NCBI GenBank assembly: GCA_950295325.1
Contig: OX485806.1
Span: 39,556,001 to 39,620,000 of the forward strand
Source: Polytrichum commune
Taxonomy: Eukaryota > Streptophyta > Polytrichopsida > Polytrichales > Polytrichaceae
Direction: 5' to 3'
DNA length: 64,000 nucleotides
The position numbers and the translations under genes are program-made. Below, piece by piece: positions 24,455 to 35,689 of the stretch. The notes beneath the pieces were generated by a model. That model was given only the letters and a program-made list of their open reading frames with translations, was not told the DNA's origin and did not search any database. Numbering within the stretch: position 1 is the first letter of the stretch; each line of letters begins with the position of its first letter.

Positions 24455-24548
24455 TTTCCTATTTTTACACCATTTCTGCTCTCCGCTCTCCAAATCGCCA
24501 CTCTCTGCTCTCTGCTCTCTGCTCACCGCTCACATACAAGTCTCGTCC
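24455..24548 (-). repeat. Right terminal inverted repeat of the MULE
   Basis: On the plus strand this reads CTCTCCGCTCTCC, later CTCACCGCTCACATAC, then AAGTCTCGTCC, and abuts the right direct repeat. Its complement matches the left end in the core GTATGyGAGCGGwGAGCrG. Confidence 0.7.
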
Positions 24549-24617
24549 AGAATGGCTCGGGACTTGCAGTTGTCTGTGGTACTCAAGCATAAGAAGATCA
24601 ATATCTCCGATTCACGG
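24549..24617 (+). pseudogene. NCLN: Nicalin exon, right-hand half after the MULE insertion
   Basis: The sequence reads MARDLQLSVVLKHKKINISD then SR before a GTATGA donor. LKHKKINIS is a conserved plant nicalin block that should follow the KPPEN..IKEIF exon at 6964-7109. The first 13 bases repeat 7405-7417, so the MULE entered this exon. The following acceptor near 24711 does not lead into the expected nicalin W-E-H segment, so the gene is lost beyond this point. Confidence 0.8.
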
Positions 24618-24828
24618 GTATGAACAATTCTTGTCACCTGATAGGTGCTTTTAATGTTATAAGAAAATTGTTCATGAGTATTGATTGACGTATTGGGGGT
24701 GTTGTTTCAGATTTCTGGATTTGCTCCGGCTCCAAGCCAAGCTACCAACCTCTTCTAGGATAGCACTCGGAATAGCACTAGGATAGCACTAGCAATAGCA
24801 CTAGACATTGTATTCGAGGCATTTGCAG

Positions 24829-25850
24829 TGGTTCACCAGTGGGTGAGGGTATGGGGCGCACGCACGATGGTTCAGGGCACCGAGGCAAAATTCCTCATGC
24901 TCTTCATGGAGAAGATCGTCATCAGTCGCGTAAACGTCACAACCGGCCCAAGGCGAGTCCCCCCCACCCCCCCCATTGTTCTTTGATGATTTGTTTATGT
25001 TTTTCTAGCTTATTCATTGTAAGTTGCTAATGTATTTTTGTTCCCCGAATGCAGAGGGACGTGCCTACTACCCACGTATTGAGCTCCACCCATTACCTGC
25101 ACTACGGTGATGGATATGCCCCTTACCCATACTTACATCCATATGGGTACTACCCACCGCATCCATATCCGTATGGCAGATATGTGGCATATATGTACAA
25201 TGCAACATCAAGGCGGTCACGTCGTTCTAGAACAATTTCACCTCGGCACAACCACTCCAACTCCCCCCATCGGAGTATGGAGGCAGAGCACAACATGGAA
25301 CGTGCTTTGGCGGGTGGAGTAAATGATCCCAAAAATGAACCCATAGCAATGGCCGAAACTCCAACGGTGAATGCACATGCACATGTTGAAGACGATGACA
25401 CACCTCTTTCGCAAGTGCTTCGCCGCACGACATTACACGAGCTTCCGGCCGACAATGTAAACTCTAATCCCAACCCTTAGTTTTTGTGCCCTTTATTGCC
25501 CAATGTATCACTGTATATTGCATATTGATTTTTTGGCAAGCACGAACTAACTTCCCCATGCATGGCAGGCTCCAAGTCCCACATTGTGCCAACTTCAAGC
25601 GGGAGGATTGACAAAACAGACCGAAAATTGTCATGCATGTGGACAACAACATGAATCTAATTGGCGATCAGAAGTGGATAGAAAGCTTAGCATGCTACTA
25701 ACACGTATCACAGGGGTTGAAGACACACTGGGCAATGTAGTGGATGGCATTTCAAGTATTATGTTAGAATTGGATACCATAGGCCGTCATGTTCGCGATG
25801 CGGGGGGCCTCTGCGGGATTCGCACTTCATCATGCACTTCAAGAGTATAA
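24829..25850 (+). CDS. Unrecognised three-exon gene (His/Tyr/Pro-rich, coiled-coil C-terminus)
   Basis: Exons fit at about 24829-24952, 25055-25456 and 25569-25850 with matching phase. The ATG at 24851 is a possible start. The first intron would use a GC donor (CCCAAG|GCGAGT), a minor but known class. The product begins MGRTHDGSGHRGKIPH, continues with a Tyr/Pro-rich stretch (YLHPYGYYPPHPYPYGRY), an RRSRRSR segment and an acidic region, and ends in a likely coiled coil (KLSMLLTRITGVEDTLGNVV). I do not recognise a family. The setting between a MULE end and an LTR suggests a transposon-derived accessory protein. The stop at 25848 comes just before repeat DNA, so the 3' end may be truncated. Confidence 0.45.
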
Positions 25851-26054
25851 CAATGCTTTCTCATTGCTAACTACACTTAGAAAATTGTCGGCAGTTATGT
25901 CAGTGATGCATACATGTATATACCACCAGAAGTGGGCGCCATCATCTCCAAAGAGAAGGTTGCAGTAGGACATCGTTTGCGAAATCGGCCATTCGTTACA
26001 TGACACTGATATCTGCAGAGGAAATATGCAGTATTTTTTGCTTGACTGCCCTGT

Positions 26055-27013
26055 TGTCGCGCACCTCTCCATGAGGAGTGCCCGAAACACCATGGGCACA
26101 AGGGGGACCCCAGAGTGACACCCGGGACTTGTGGCGCCGTTGGTGAGAGGGCCCAAGTGATCCTAGTGTGGGCGAGGGCCCCAGGTGTTGGAAACGCCTC
26201 CCACCCACGGAGACTAGGAGGCTCAAGGGTAAGGCCATGAGCTATGCGTAGCTCATGGTGTGATGATTCTAGAATGCTCAAGAACACCTCAATCGGAGGT
26301 GTGAGCTAGGAGTTATGGCTATTTGAGTGGGGCGCTGTCCCGGGACAGCGCCCTGGTACAGCAGTGCCTGGGAGTGATTCCCGGGACTGCCAAGGTTCAA
26401 ACAGGCATAATTTCCCCAAGACTTGCCCGAATCGGGCAAGTGAGGAGTCCATCGGCATCTACGTGAAGCGTAGATGAAGATGGAGTTGTTGGTTGTTATG
26501 ATCGGACGTCATACAAGGAAGTTATGATGGTCTGAAGCTGCTGGGGGGGTTCTAGGAAAATGTCCACTTGGCCCCAACTCTTGGTAGAGAGACAAGAGGT
26601 TGGTTGACGGTGGGGTAGGGGCCCCGCGTAGAGTCCTAGAGGCTTATATGGGTGAGGTGGTGTGGCCTCACCCACCCGAGGCCGAATGGCACGGCCTCCA
26701 TGGGTGTTGGCCCAATGTGAGGCCATAGTTACCTAGTATGGTTCGGGTTGTTGTAGTGTTGCTCCGGCAATGCGATGATCAACATAGGATTGGACTTCCA
26801 TGGATGGAAGTCCACATTTGGGATTTGGTTACGGATTAAGGGGTGAGTCCCGAAAGCAAAGTAGGAGGGTTGGTTCCCTCCTATGAACTATGAGGTCCGG
26901 GGTAGGAGGAGCTAACCATTAGCATGGCGGAATGCGAATGGTTAGCGCTCGTAACCTTTGCTAAAATTGAAAATTGGCAAGATTGTCAAGGGGGCTTAGC
27001 AAGGGTTGCGACA
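26055..27013 (+). mobile_element. Solo LTR-like element, 959 bp
   Basis: It starts TGTCGCGCACC and ends GGTTGCGACA, giving TG...CA ends within a 6-bp inverted TGTCGC/GCGACA. It is flanked by CCTGT (26050-26054) and CCTGC (27014-27018), a 4-of-5 target duplication. A TATATGG motif lies near 26645. No internal retrotransposon region, primer site or second LTR is present, so it is read as a solo LTR. Several perfect hairpins are embedded. A truncated relative lies at 13510-14339. Confidence 0.65.
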
Positions 27014-27239
27014 CCTGCCAAGTCCCTGGTTACTCCAACCCAAACAGATGTGGGATTGAGGACACACTTAGACATCTCTGCATCAGGTATGAGAAGCTTC
27101 AATTCAGAAACATGTTCCATTTTAGAAAACTCAAGAAGCAAAATTATGTAAATCGTTAATACTGCATGACCACACATCCTTGGGTCCACATGATCACGAA
27201 TTCTATCCATTGCACTTTTTTGCCACACGACAATAACTG

Positions 27240-27360
27240 TGATATTCAGTGTCACCAAAGTCTGAGTGTCAAGCTCAATATTGACTGTAAGCCGTGGTAT
27301 AGTGTCACGAACGCTAAATGTTGACCCGACACTATTTGTCACTCCTGGACTTTTGGATTG
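27240..27360. repeat. Dispersed repeat (copy at 31990-32100)
   Basis: Phrases such as TGTAAGCCGTGGTATAGTGTC and CTAAATGTTGACCC recur with mild divergence at 31990-32100 in the same orientation. No ends or coding sequence could be defined. Confidence 0.6.
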
Positions 27361-27528
27361 CTTGCTCAAACAAGTGTATACCTCTGGACGAAGGCGATGT
27401 AAAGTATTTGCTTCTACATCAAGTGAAGTGTAAATTGTGAATGTTCTCTTGTTGGTTGGATAGTAGTGCCCCCGCCCCCTTCAAAAGTAAACATACTAAA
27501 AATACAAAAATTCCGTTCTATGTGACAG

Positions 27529-29208
27529 GTTTTGAAGTAGAAACCGGACTTTCGAGAAGAACCATGGCCTTCAATATCTGTCAATGGTCTGAATTTTGTG
27601 AAGAAATTGTTGGTGAAGGACCCACATTTGAGCAACTGCTGCACACGCCTTGTGTACGTTACTCCTCAATTAACATAACACATCCTGTCTGAAAAATTGC
27701 TGATTGAGTGCTCATCATGAGTTTTGTAGGTGTACATGGGTCAACTGGGAAGTTTGAACTTCCTTTTAGTTGTGGAATTGCATCTAACCTTTGCAGCCCT
27801 GTTAATGGGTGCAGCACAACCCTGGGTATGGTAAGGAAGAGATGCTTCTGATATGCCTTTAGACATTTCTGTACTCTCAAATATGCGCGAATTTGTGAAG
27901 CACTCTCGGCTTGCCTGGTGTACTGACTTGTAGGCATTTCCAAGCACTCTGGATCCAGAGGAGATTCATGATCTGCGGGATCAATTTGATGCGATGCATG
28001 TAAGCAGAAATGGCACTTATCACCTCAGAAGAAATAAGACATGTATGTTAATGGCTTCAAGATTACTATATTTTACCAAGTTTTTCTGATTGCATGAGGT
28101 GGTTGTCTGGATTAGTGTAAATTGAATTGGCATTTACAGTTAATTTGGTCTTGTGATGTGTGGATCAGGCTTTGCGAAAGGACAGGCCTTGGTCATCAAA
28201 ATAAATTGTCTTGGAGGTTCTTCCAGCGTTAAGAGAATTGACTTACGGTGGTGGTATTTGTGCATTCTAAGTATTCAGGTACCTTCCAGCAATTTTCAAG
28301 ATATGTCAGTTGCAAACCAAAACGGGAAGGATCTGTTTCTCTAATAGCAAATTGTGGTATTCTGAGACTCCAGGTGGACAGTAATATGTATGCGATGGTC
28401 GATTTCGATGAGTTTGTTGCGGCTACACTCCATGTTCACCAGCTGAAGGAGAACAATTCTGCAAAGTGGCAAAGCCGCTCAAAAGCTGCATTTTCGAAAT
28501 TTGATGTGGATGGGGATGGTTACATTACTGCTGACGAACTGAAGATTGTAAGTTTGAGACATTCTTTGTCTATGAGAAAGGTCCTTATACTTTCAGTAGT
28601 TCCTTCCCTTGACCTGAATATTTTTATCCCACATTCGCATCCCGTCTTCTTTCGCTAGTTGGACCCTCTGGAGTTGGCCCATCTTATCACAATGTCCAAT
28701 GCATCTTGAGTGGGGAACAGTGGCAGCATGAATGCACATTGTTGTATAGATTGTGTTCGATCTGAACAAGAGTACATGTTGTCAGAAATCTGTCATCCGG
28801 AAGAATCTCCCAAACCAAAAGGATGTCTTTGACCTATTTGGAACCTACATTCGTTGATCTGGGATTTTCTTCCAAAGGCCAAGGACTCTGGGAGATACGC
28901 CTGTGAACAAAAATCACGCACTAAGACCCTGACTTGTAAGATTTGGTAACTGCAGCTCGTAAACTTGAGTTCACTGCATTTAGAAGTCTTTTTGTAGCCT
29001 TCAGAGCTTGTGATCCTCGGCTACATGTGCGACTTTATTGACACACTCAACAAGCTTGTAACTGTGTAAAAATATGCAGGCCACAGGAATTGACGGCTCA
29101 GTACAAACTTTGCGAGATGAAGCTGACACAGATGGAGACGGGAGAAATAAGCCCACCTGAATTCCAGAAGTTGCTGCACCAAGCCAGATTTGGATCGAGA
29201 ACCAAATA
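27529..29208 (+). pseudogene. CPK: Calcium-dependent protein kinase (CPK16/18/28 type), 3' part
   Basis: The family couples a Ser/Thr kinase domain to four calmodulin-like EF hands. Pieces in order are 27529-27652 (KPDFREEPWPSIS, NFVKKLLVKDP, end of kinase lobe), 27815-27913 (PWV, then DASDMPLDISVLSNMREFVK, junction segment), 27934-28036 (PSTLDPEEIHDLRDQFDAM, EF1), 28169-28225 (ALRKDRPWSSK), 28374-28549 (VDFDEFVAATLHVHQL and FDVDGDGYITADELKI, EF2-EF3) and about 29070-29208 (ADTDGDGR to LHQARFGSRTK, EF4). Damage includes TAG after VLK, TAA after PWVW, TAA after PWSSK, a frameshift near 27635, and one extra A near 29143 that breaks EF4. EF1 and EF2 have lost calcium-ligand residues; EF3 is intact. 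The N-terminal domain and most of the kinase domain are not in the window. Confidence 0.85.
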
Positions 29209-30576
29209 GTGACCACCCACCAACGCAAGTGACCTCAAAATGGCAACAAACAGATAGACGAGGCACGCAAGTAGTGTCCAGGGTTCCACGGGGACTCCGA
29301 CTCAGCCGATTGACTCCATTTTCTCGCCGAAGTGTGTGGTGATTGCTTATCTGTGATCCTCCTACTTTTGTGTTGAATTTCATTTCGTTTGTTGCGATGC
29401 TGTCTATTGTGGCTACAGAGAAACATGGAATTTTTTTCCTCTTCATCATTGCACAGTAGTGTTTTGAGGCGCAATCTGAGTGTTTCCAAGCTAGTTGATT
29501 CCAAATTGGTTACAATTCACAACCTTCATCATCTTGCATTTGCACTTGCCCTGTACTCAGGTTACCCACATATATTCTTCAGAACCAACTAAAGAATATC
29601 TCAAAGAAAAAGAAATGCTGTCCATGTGGGTTGCAAAGTAGTGTATAAAGAGGAAATGGGTCTTAAAAGGTTACGTTGTTCGACTAGCCCACTTCTCCTA
29701 GAATATGAAACATGCGGTTAGAACGAGATGGTGAGCAAATCCAAGTCGAGGTTATAGCCACTTTCCTCGTAATTTTTGGAGCTCGTATGAATATGAATAT
29801 CGTACTTGTTATCAGAATGATGATTCTCTTTGCTCTTTGTTGACTATTGAGCCTAGATTGGGTACTACCTTATTTTGAGCACTTTGTCCAATCTCCTTTA
29901 TGACACATGTCTTTTTGGTGTTCTTGGAGCTACACCTAATTACATGCCCTGTGGCGGGGGGCGGGGGGTGGGGGGTGGGGTGGACTTTTCAATTCAAAAC
30001 CTAAATGACGTACATGGGTCACTATAAATGAGAAGTTTATAGAGAAAAAAAGATGTATATGTATTAATGGCATGTTTAAAAATGGACTCATGTATTTATA
30101 CTAAGATTTTCACTTTGATGTGATAAATGCCTCCACTACATATACAAACTATGCATCATGAATTAAATAGTCCTTTAACACATATAAAATCCACTTTCAC
30201 TTTCCAAAGAGAGAGTCATTGAATTTTTATTTTTTTTCATCCATAGCATGTAACTCAACAATTGTATCAAACAAACAAAGGAAAAAGCATAATAACTTAG
30301 CCACAATCTAGAGAGCAAAACTAAAAGGAGCCAATGAGAGCTCCAAGAACCTTTAGTTTGTAAAAACCTAGAACCCAAATGCAAACCCTAACAAGAAGAC
30401 ACATGATAGACATTGGAGGAGTATGACCATATGCATATAATGGATGAAAATGTGAAGTGGATGAAACTAACACATCTAATGTCATGTTTTTCTCTAAACC
30501 TTAAGGCCGCCCTTTGTGTACATCTACCTTTACTTCATAATATTCAGTAGCCTTCTTAGATGTATACATTAGAGAA
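29209..30576. other. Intergenic, no gene seen
   Basis: It starts with possible 3' untranslated sequence of the kinase pseudogene. 29655-29950 is a diverged copy of a repeat also found at 34545-34700 and 35150-35230. No coding signal is seen. Confidence 0.5.
29955..29983 (+). other. G-tract, potential G-quadruplex
   Basis: Four runs of at least four G are separated by single C or T bases (GGGGGGCGGGGGGTGGGGGG then TGGGGTGG). This fits the G-quadruplex sequence rule with one-base loops. No gene context is apparent. Confidence 0.7.
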
Positions 30577-30942
30577 GGCACCACGGGCCTTGGCTTGGTG
30601 GTTAGGGCTCATGGCCCCCAATGAGGAGGTTGTGGGTTCTATTCCCCATGCCGGCGTGGTGCTCACCACCTTAGTCCACCCAACTATGGTGGGGGGTCCT
30701 TGGACCTTGTTGTATGAGTACCTCAAAGCCCTTTGGGGGGATACCATGTCCGGTATCTTCACGGCACTAGTGGCTAGCTAGGAACTAGTATAGTGTGTCA
30801 CTATAGTGCCCATCCTCGAAAGGGGAGAGTAGTATTGTCTCAATGTCCCCTTGTCCAGTGGGCATCGGTTCATTGACACTACGAACGGACACTTTATTCA
30901 CGCCGGCCCCTTGCTAAAAAGGGACCGGAGTTTCTATCTATC
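30577..30942 (+). mobile_element. tRNA-derived SINE, 366 bp, with 14-bp target duplication
   Basis: TATACATTAGAGAA occurs at 30563-30576 and again at 30943-30956. Inside the 5' end are an A box TGGCTTGGTGG (30591-30601) and a B box GGTTCTATTCC (30635-30645), 33 bp apart as in tRNA genes. This is an internal RNA polymerase III promoter. The 3' end is a short TCTA repeat rather than poly(A). It has no coding capacity and would need a LINE reverse transcriptase supplied elsewhere. Confidence 0.85.
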
Positions 30943-30999
30943 TATACATTAGAGAAAAACAACACCTCTCCCTTATGTATATTATGTACGCCAATGCCT

Positions 31000-33900
31000 C
31001 AAATATATAATACCCCTTCTTACACTCACATTAGTTCGTACATATAGGAAGAGTCCAACCCCCCAAGACCACATGCCAGTCAAATCTAGGTGTCCTAGTA
31101 AGATAAATAACCAAATTAGGCATGTCTATCTTATGAATCACATTGTGATTTTGATTACCATTGTGATTTATCACCATTGTTAGAGCATCCCCAGGAGAGA
31201 TAGTAAGCAACCCGCCAAAAATAATATATTATATGGTGTTTAGGAGCCCTCCATCTTGGGCGGGGCCGCTCATCTTGAGTCAGAGCCCACCAAAGCCTAG
31301 GCATACCCCCGGTATAATTAGGAAGCAATCAATAAGACAACGACACCTATTATCTGACATGGGATAAAGTAGGATATCGGAGTATCTGATATTAAAGTAA
31401 TCTTTTGGCGGGCCGGAGGAGGGTCGCCATATGAACCATTTATGGCGTTGGAAGGCCTTTACTATACCCGGGCCGCTTCTAAATTATGCCGGACCGGACA
31501 TTGGTGGGGCTCAATTTATGCCGGTACCGCCACCTAAGAACCCGGGATGCCCCATTTTTGGCGTTGGCATGCCCTATGGCGAGGCTGCTGGGGACGCTCT
31601 TAGTGTACTGAACTTTGAAGTTGACGGTGGAAATGATCAAAATTAACATGGTCACTGATATGTTTCTATTCATAGCTACTATCACCCAGTCATTTGATAT
31701 TCTGTTCTAATCTTCAAAAGCAAGTGCAGTTCCAACCAGGGCTCGGGGAGAACTGGTGGTTAGTTACAGATAAACCGGCTGAGTTTGAGAAATAACCAGT
31801 TGAAGTTGGAGACTTCAAGAGAATTTCCAATCATTTTAGAGGAATATATAGAGAATATACCTGAAATGAATAAAGCAAAACCGGAAGATATCAACATGTA
31901 ACCGGTTGGATTTAGAAGCACTAGGATCTTGACCAACTATATATGCCCAAAAACATCCCAGGCACTGGTTCCAACTATACTATATATGATATTATAGTGT
32001 CACCAATTCTAACTCAACACTAATTGTAAGCCGCGGTGTAGTGTCAGTCACCAACACTAAATGTTAACCCAACATTATTTGACATTCCTTGTAGATTTTT
32101 GGGGGATTATAGATTTACAGTGTTGCAATTACTATCACTTACCAAGTGCTTCTTCATCCAGATTTCAATCGTGCATGCCGGTATTTCATCACAAGTTGCT
32201 GACAAGCGAAGGTATGGTTTTGGCCAATGGATGAACTCATCCATCATCCATGACGATATTTGTAACCTTATTCATATGAAGTGTCATATGAAAAGTTACC
32301 ATAGTGACATAAAATACCATATGACACTGAATAATATATATAGTGTAGGGTGCAAGCACGGTAAAGTGGACAACATTTGATCCCTACATAGTGTTTAGTG
32401 AAAGTGATTCAGAACTATACACTAGCTTTAAATTTTATGAAGGAAAAAATATCATAGACATTTAAAAACATACTGCTCTACAAAGCCAAGCAAATGTGAT
32501 GATAGAAAAAATCATAAGTAAAGTCTACATATTTTAGAAGACGGTACAAGTGGTGTGCAAGCAGGTCATATTGAACAAGTGTTTGTCTAATATTTGTTTA
32601 AAGTACAATAAAATTACATCAAGTTGATGGTTTTCCACAAAGTTTTGTGATGATGCTCTCAAGTAGATAATGTATTCAAGGAATATGAAAGAAAAGTTCA
32701 ACTTCAAAATAGTGAAGGTCATGAAATCTACGTCCAAAACCAGACTCAACCATTTGCTTTTGAGCATCACATTTAGTGATAAGCATTGAAGATCTCAACT
32801 TGATTTTCTACATTTGAGTATTCAACACAAAATAACAAAGAGCATCATGAAAAGAAAATCCAATTTAAACAACGCTGTGCTACGTCTTTTAGACCTTTGA
32901 CTAAAAAAATTATGATTTTAGTATATTGGAACACTTTTTTGGTCCACTTAACAATTTCCTACACTCATGTGTACCAGTAATCTGATTCGCGAGATTTTAT
33001 GTAGTTCTGACATTTTCTTCTGCTTCTGGGTACACCGTAGTAGGAGTCTTATCAACAATGCACATCAAAATAACCTAACCGAGGATTTGTAATGCTTATG
33101 AGAGTAACAGTAATTAGATTTGCAAGAGGTTACGGTTTCAGGAATCAGCGCAGTGACTGACCAACCTTCCATAAAAATTGTCATAAAAATTGTCATAAAA
33201 ATTCGAATGAGAATCGGCATCCTTGGTGATGGCCACAGAATCATGAACGGATTTCAATGTGCGAAGGTGGAAGAAACAATGAGCATTCCCACATTGCAAA
33301 AATCTAAATTACTGTGAATGTCGTTCTTCACCACACGAGCAATTCCTTGTTCCAAATCTGTGTGTAAATTGACTCGATCGTGTCTCGGGTATTCTAACCG
33401 ATCTGTTGAGTAAACATCACCTTCGACAAACTTCTAGAACACATAACATTATTAAGCAGTGTGCGTTCGTTCATGTGGGACCTGAGAATACAACCATGAG
33501 ATGCTCATGTCATGCTCATGAGATGTTCATGTGGGACATGAGAATATAACCACGGGCGGTTTAAAATTAGAATTGAGTGTAGTTTTTAATACTGGTTCTA
33601 ATTTTGTATTGATGGGAACAATCAATGGCTATTCTCTAAAGAACTGTGCACCCCTACATATATCATGTAGACTACGATTTCACATATCATGAATCCCAAC
33701 CAAGACTAGAGTAATTGTATGGCCGGTTTCAGTTCATTCATCCAATATGTTCATCCATCATGAATTCGTTCATCTGTCTCTTAGAAGATGGTAGTAGGTT
33801 TGTGGAATCACTCAACCACATGCTTGTTGATACAGGACAATAGTGCAAGAAGGAAGTATTCATTGTTTACAAGTTGTAGAACAATTTATAATAACATTAC

Positions 33901-35560
33901 AACTTATTGTATCAATACTGAGTTGATGAGTTGTGCTCATGTGTCTTGCAGTAGATTCGAGAATAAAGCCTTTGGATGTTGAAATCCCAGTGCTTTAGGA
34001 CTGAATCTAAAGGCAGGGCAACTGAACACAACTCATCAAGTGAGCAATGTTATGATTGAGCGAAGGAGTAAAGAGTTGATTTCATATGTAAAAATTGTTT
34101 GTCGTCTCTGGATTGTTGTCTATTGCTTACACAAATTTGTATGCACACGCAAAATGGGGTGCTATCCAGATAATAGATTGTTATAATATACTAGTAAACT
34201 TGGGCGCTTCTACCTTAACATCATAATCTCCTCGTTGTTCACATGCTTAAATGACATCAAACCGATAACCACTTACTAGATCATTTCTTTGATTCATTTA
34301 TCCTAAAAGCTCCTAATTCATATTGAAACCCATCACCACACATATGATAATAAGTACACTAAACAAAATATGTTTTAGTGTGACATTAAAGTTGGTGTGC
34401 CATGTTGATTAGAGTGATATTCATAATGGCTATGATGTAGCACCAAGTGTCATGTGACACCCTCTCAAATTACCACCTAGTAGTTGCAAAATGAATAATA
34501 TGGGTTAATGTTGAAATAGTGTGGCTACACTAAGGTAGATGGATCTTAAATATTTCAACTAGCCCACTTCTTGTAGAATATAAGAGAAGCAATTACTATG
34601 AAATGATAATTTAGCAAATCCAAATTGAGGCAATAGCCATTCTCCTAGTAAGTTTTGTAGCTCAAATAAATAATATCTTACTCATTGTCAAAGTAAAGAT
34701 TCTCATGCTCATTAAATGGTCATATACTAGGTCCCCCCAATTCCATTTACAAGTGAACTTACTAATAGGATGGTTACCATATTTAGAGCAATGAGCACAT
34801 GCCAGTCCAATCTTTATTAAACACACGTGTTTTTGATAACGATTGTATTCAAGTTGCACCAAACCACATACCACTCAAATACAAGTGTCTGATTAAGAAA
34901 AGTAATTATTAAATTAGGTGCATCTACTTTAATTAGATTTTTAGTGTCATGCAATGTAATGTTTGGGTGGTCCCAAAAAACTTCGGGTGGAAATAGTAGT
35001 ACCTGCAAGCTCCCAACAATATGATTATTTATTTTTATTTAATAAAAAAAACTCCTTACTCATATTGAAGCCCATCAAAGTAAGTGTTCTCGTGCTCATT
35101 AAATGGTCATTAGGTCCCAATTTTGTTCACTATTGAACTTCAAATGGTTATCATATTTTGAACTCACAATCCAATCTCTTTGCACATATGTTATGCATTC
35201 TTGGGGCCACACCAGAGCACTTGCCTCTCAAATAGATTAAAGGTGTCCAATTAAGATAAGTAACTGAATTAGGCACGTCTACTTTTTTGGGGGGGGGGGG
35301 GGTAGTTGGAGAGAGAGGGCCAAAAAGTCAAAGCCAAATGCATAAAATGAACCAAAGGAAAGCGCGCCCACTTCAAGTGAGTGTCATGCAATTTTTTGGG
35401 TGGTCCCAAGAGATGGGGTTTTGGACTCCAAGTTGGAATTAGTACAACTTTTTAGTAGACACGAGGATTAACCCTAACTTAACAATAAGACAGACCCCGG
35501 CGCCCGGGCCATCTCCGATCTTCAAGCGTAAGTTGGAGATGAGTGGCCTGTAGAAGAACC
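31000..35560. other. Repeat-rich intergenic region, no gene seen
   Basis: A dispersed repeat around AGATAAGTAACCGAATTAGG with CCA...TCAAAT upstream recurs at about 31065-31135, 34860-34930 and 35215-35285, and again at 42215-42270. Another, at 34375-34475, is inverted at 42725-42840. A run of G lies at 35289-35301. Other stretches (32100-34300) are unique-looking AT-rich sequence without coding signal. Confidence 0.5.
34375..34475. repeat. Dispersed repeat with AGTGTCATGTGACAC core
   Basis: The segment from TGTGACATTAAAGTTGG to GTGTCATGTGACACCCTCTC matches the complement of 42725-42840. The core GTGTCATGTGACAC is a palindrome. It is probably an end of a small DNA transposon; ends were not resolved. 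Confidence 0.55.
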
Positions 35561-35689
35561 ATTGGTGGAGTGCAAGACATGGGAGCGTGACATGATCTGA
35601 TCACTCTTATTATTGTTATTATCATAATTGCAGCTGCTTTCTCTCCGCGCACTCTATTAATGGATTCCTTTATTCGCCCAGGTTCCCGG

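Larger units (their letters stand above)
7416..24548. mobile_element. 17.1-kb Mutator-like element (MULE) with ParB/methyltransferase-like cargo
   Basis: The left end runs GGGAAAGTTAGTATGCGAGC and on into GGAGAGCGG repeats. The complement of the right end runs GGACGAGACTTGTATGTGAG and on into CGGTGAGCAGAGAGC repeats, so the ends are imperfect inverted repeats. They are bracketed by the 13-bp direct repeat and split one nicalin exon. Inside are, leftward, the gene at 8585-12516, then a satellite array with palindromic sites, then, rightward, a SWIM-finger MULE transposase. Both genes are open over their full length, which suggests a recent insertion. A truncated LTR copy (to 14339) is nested inside. 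Confidence 0.75.
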
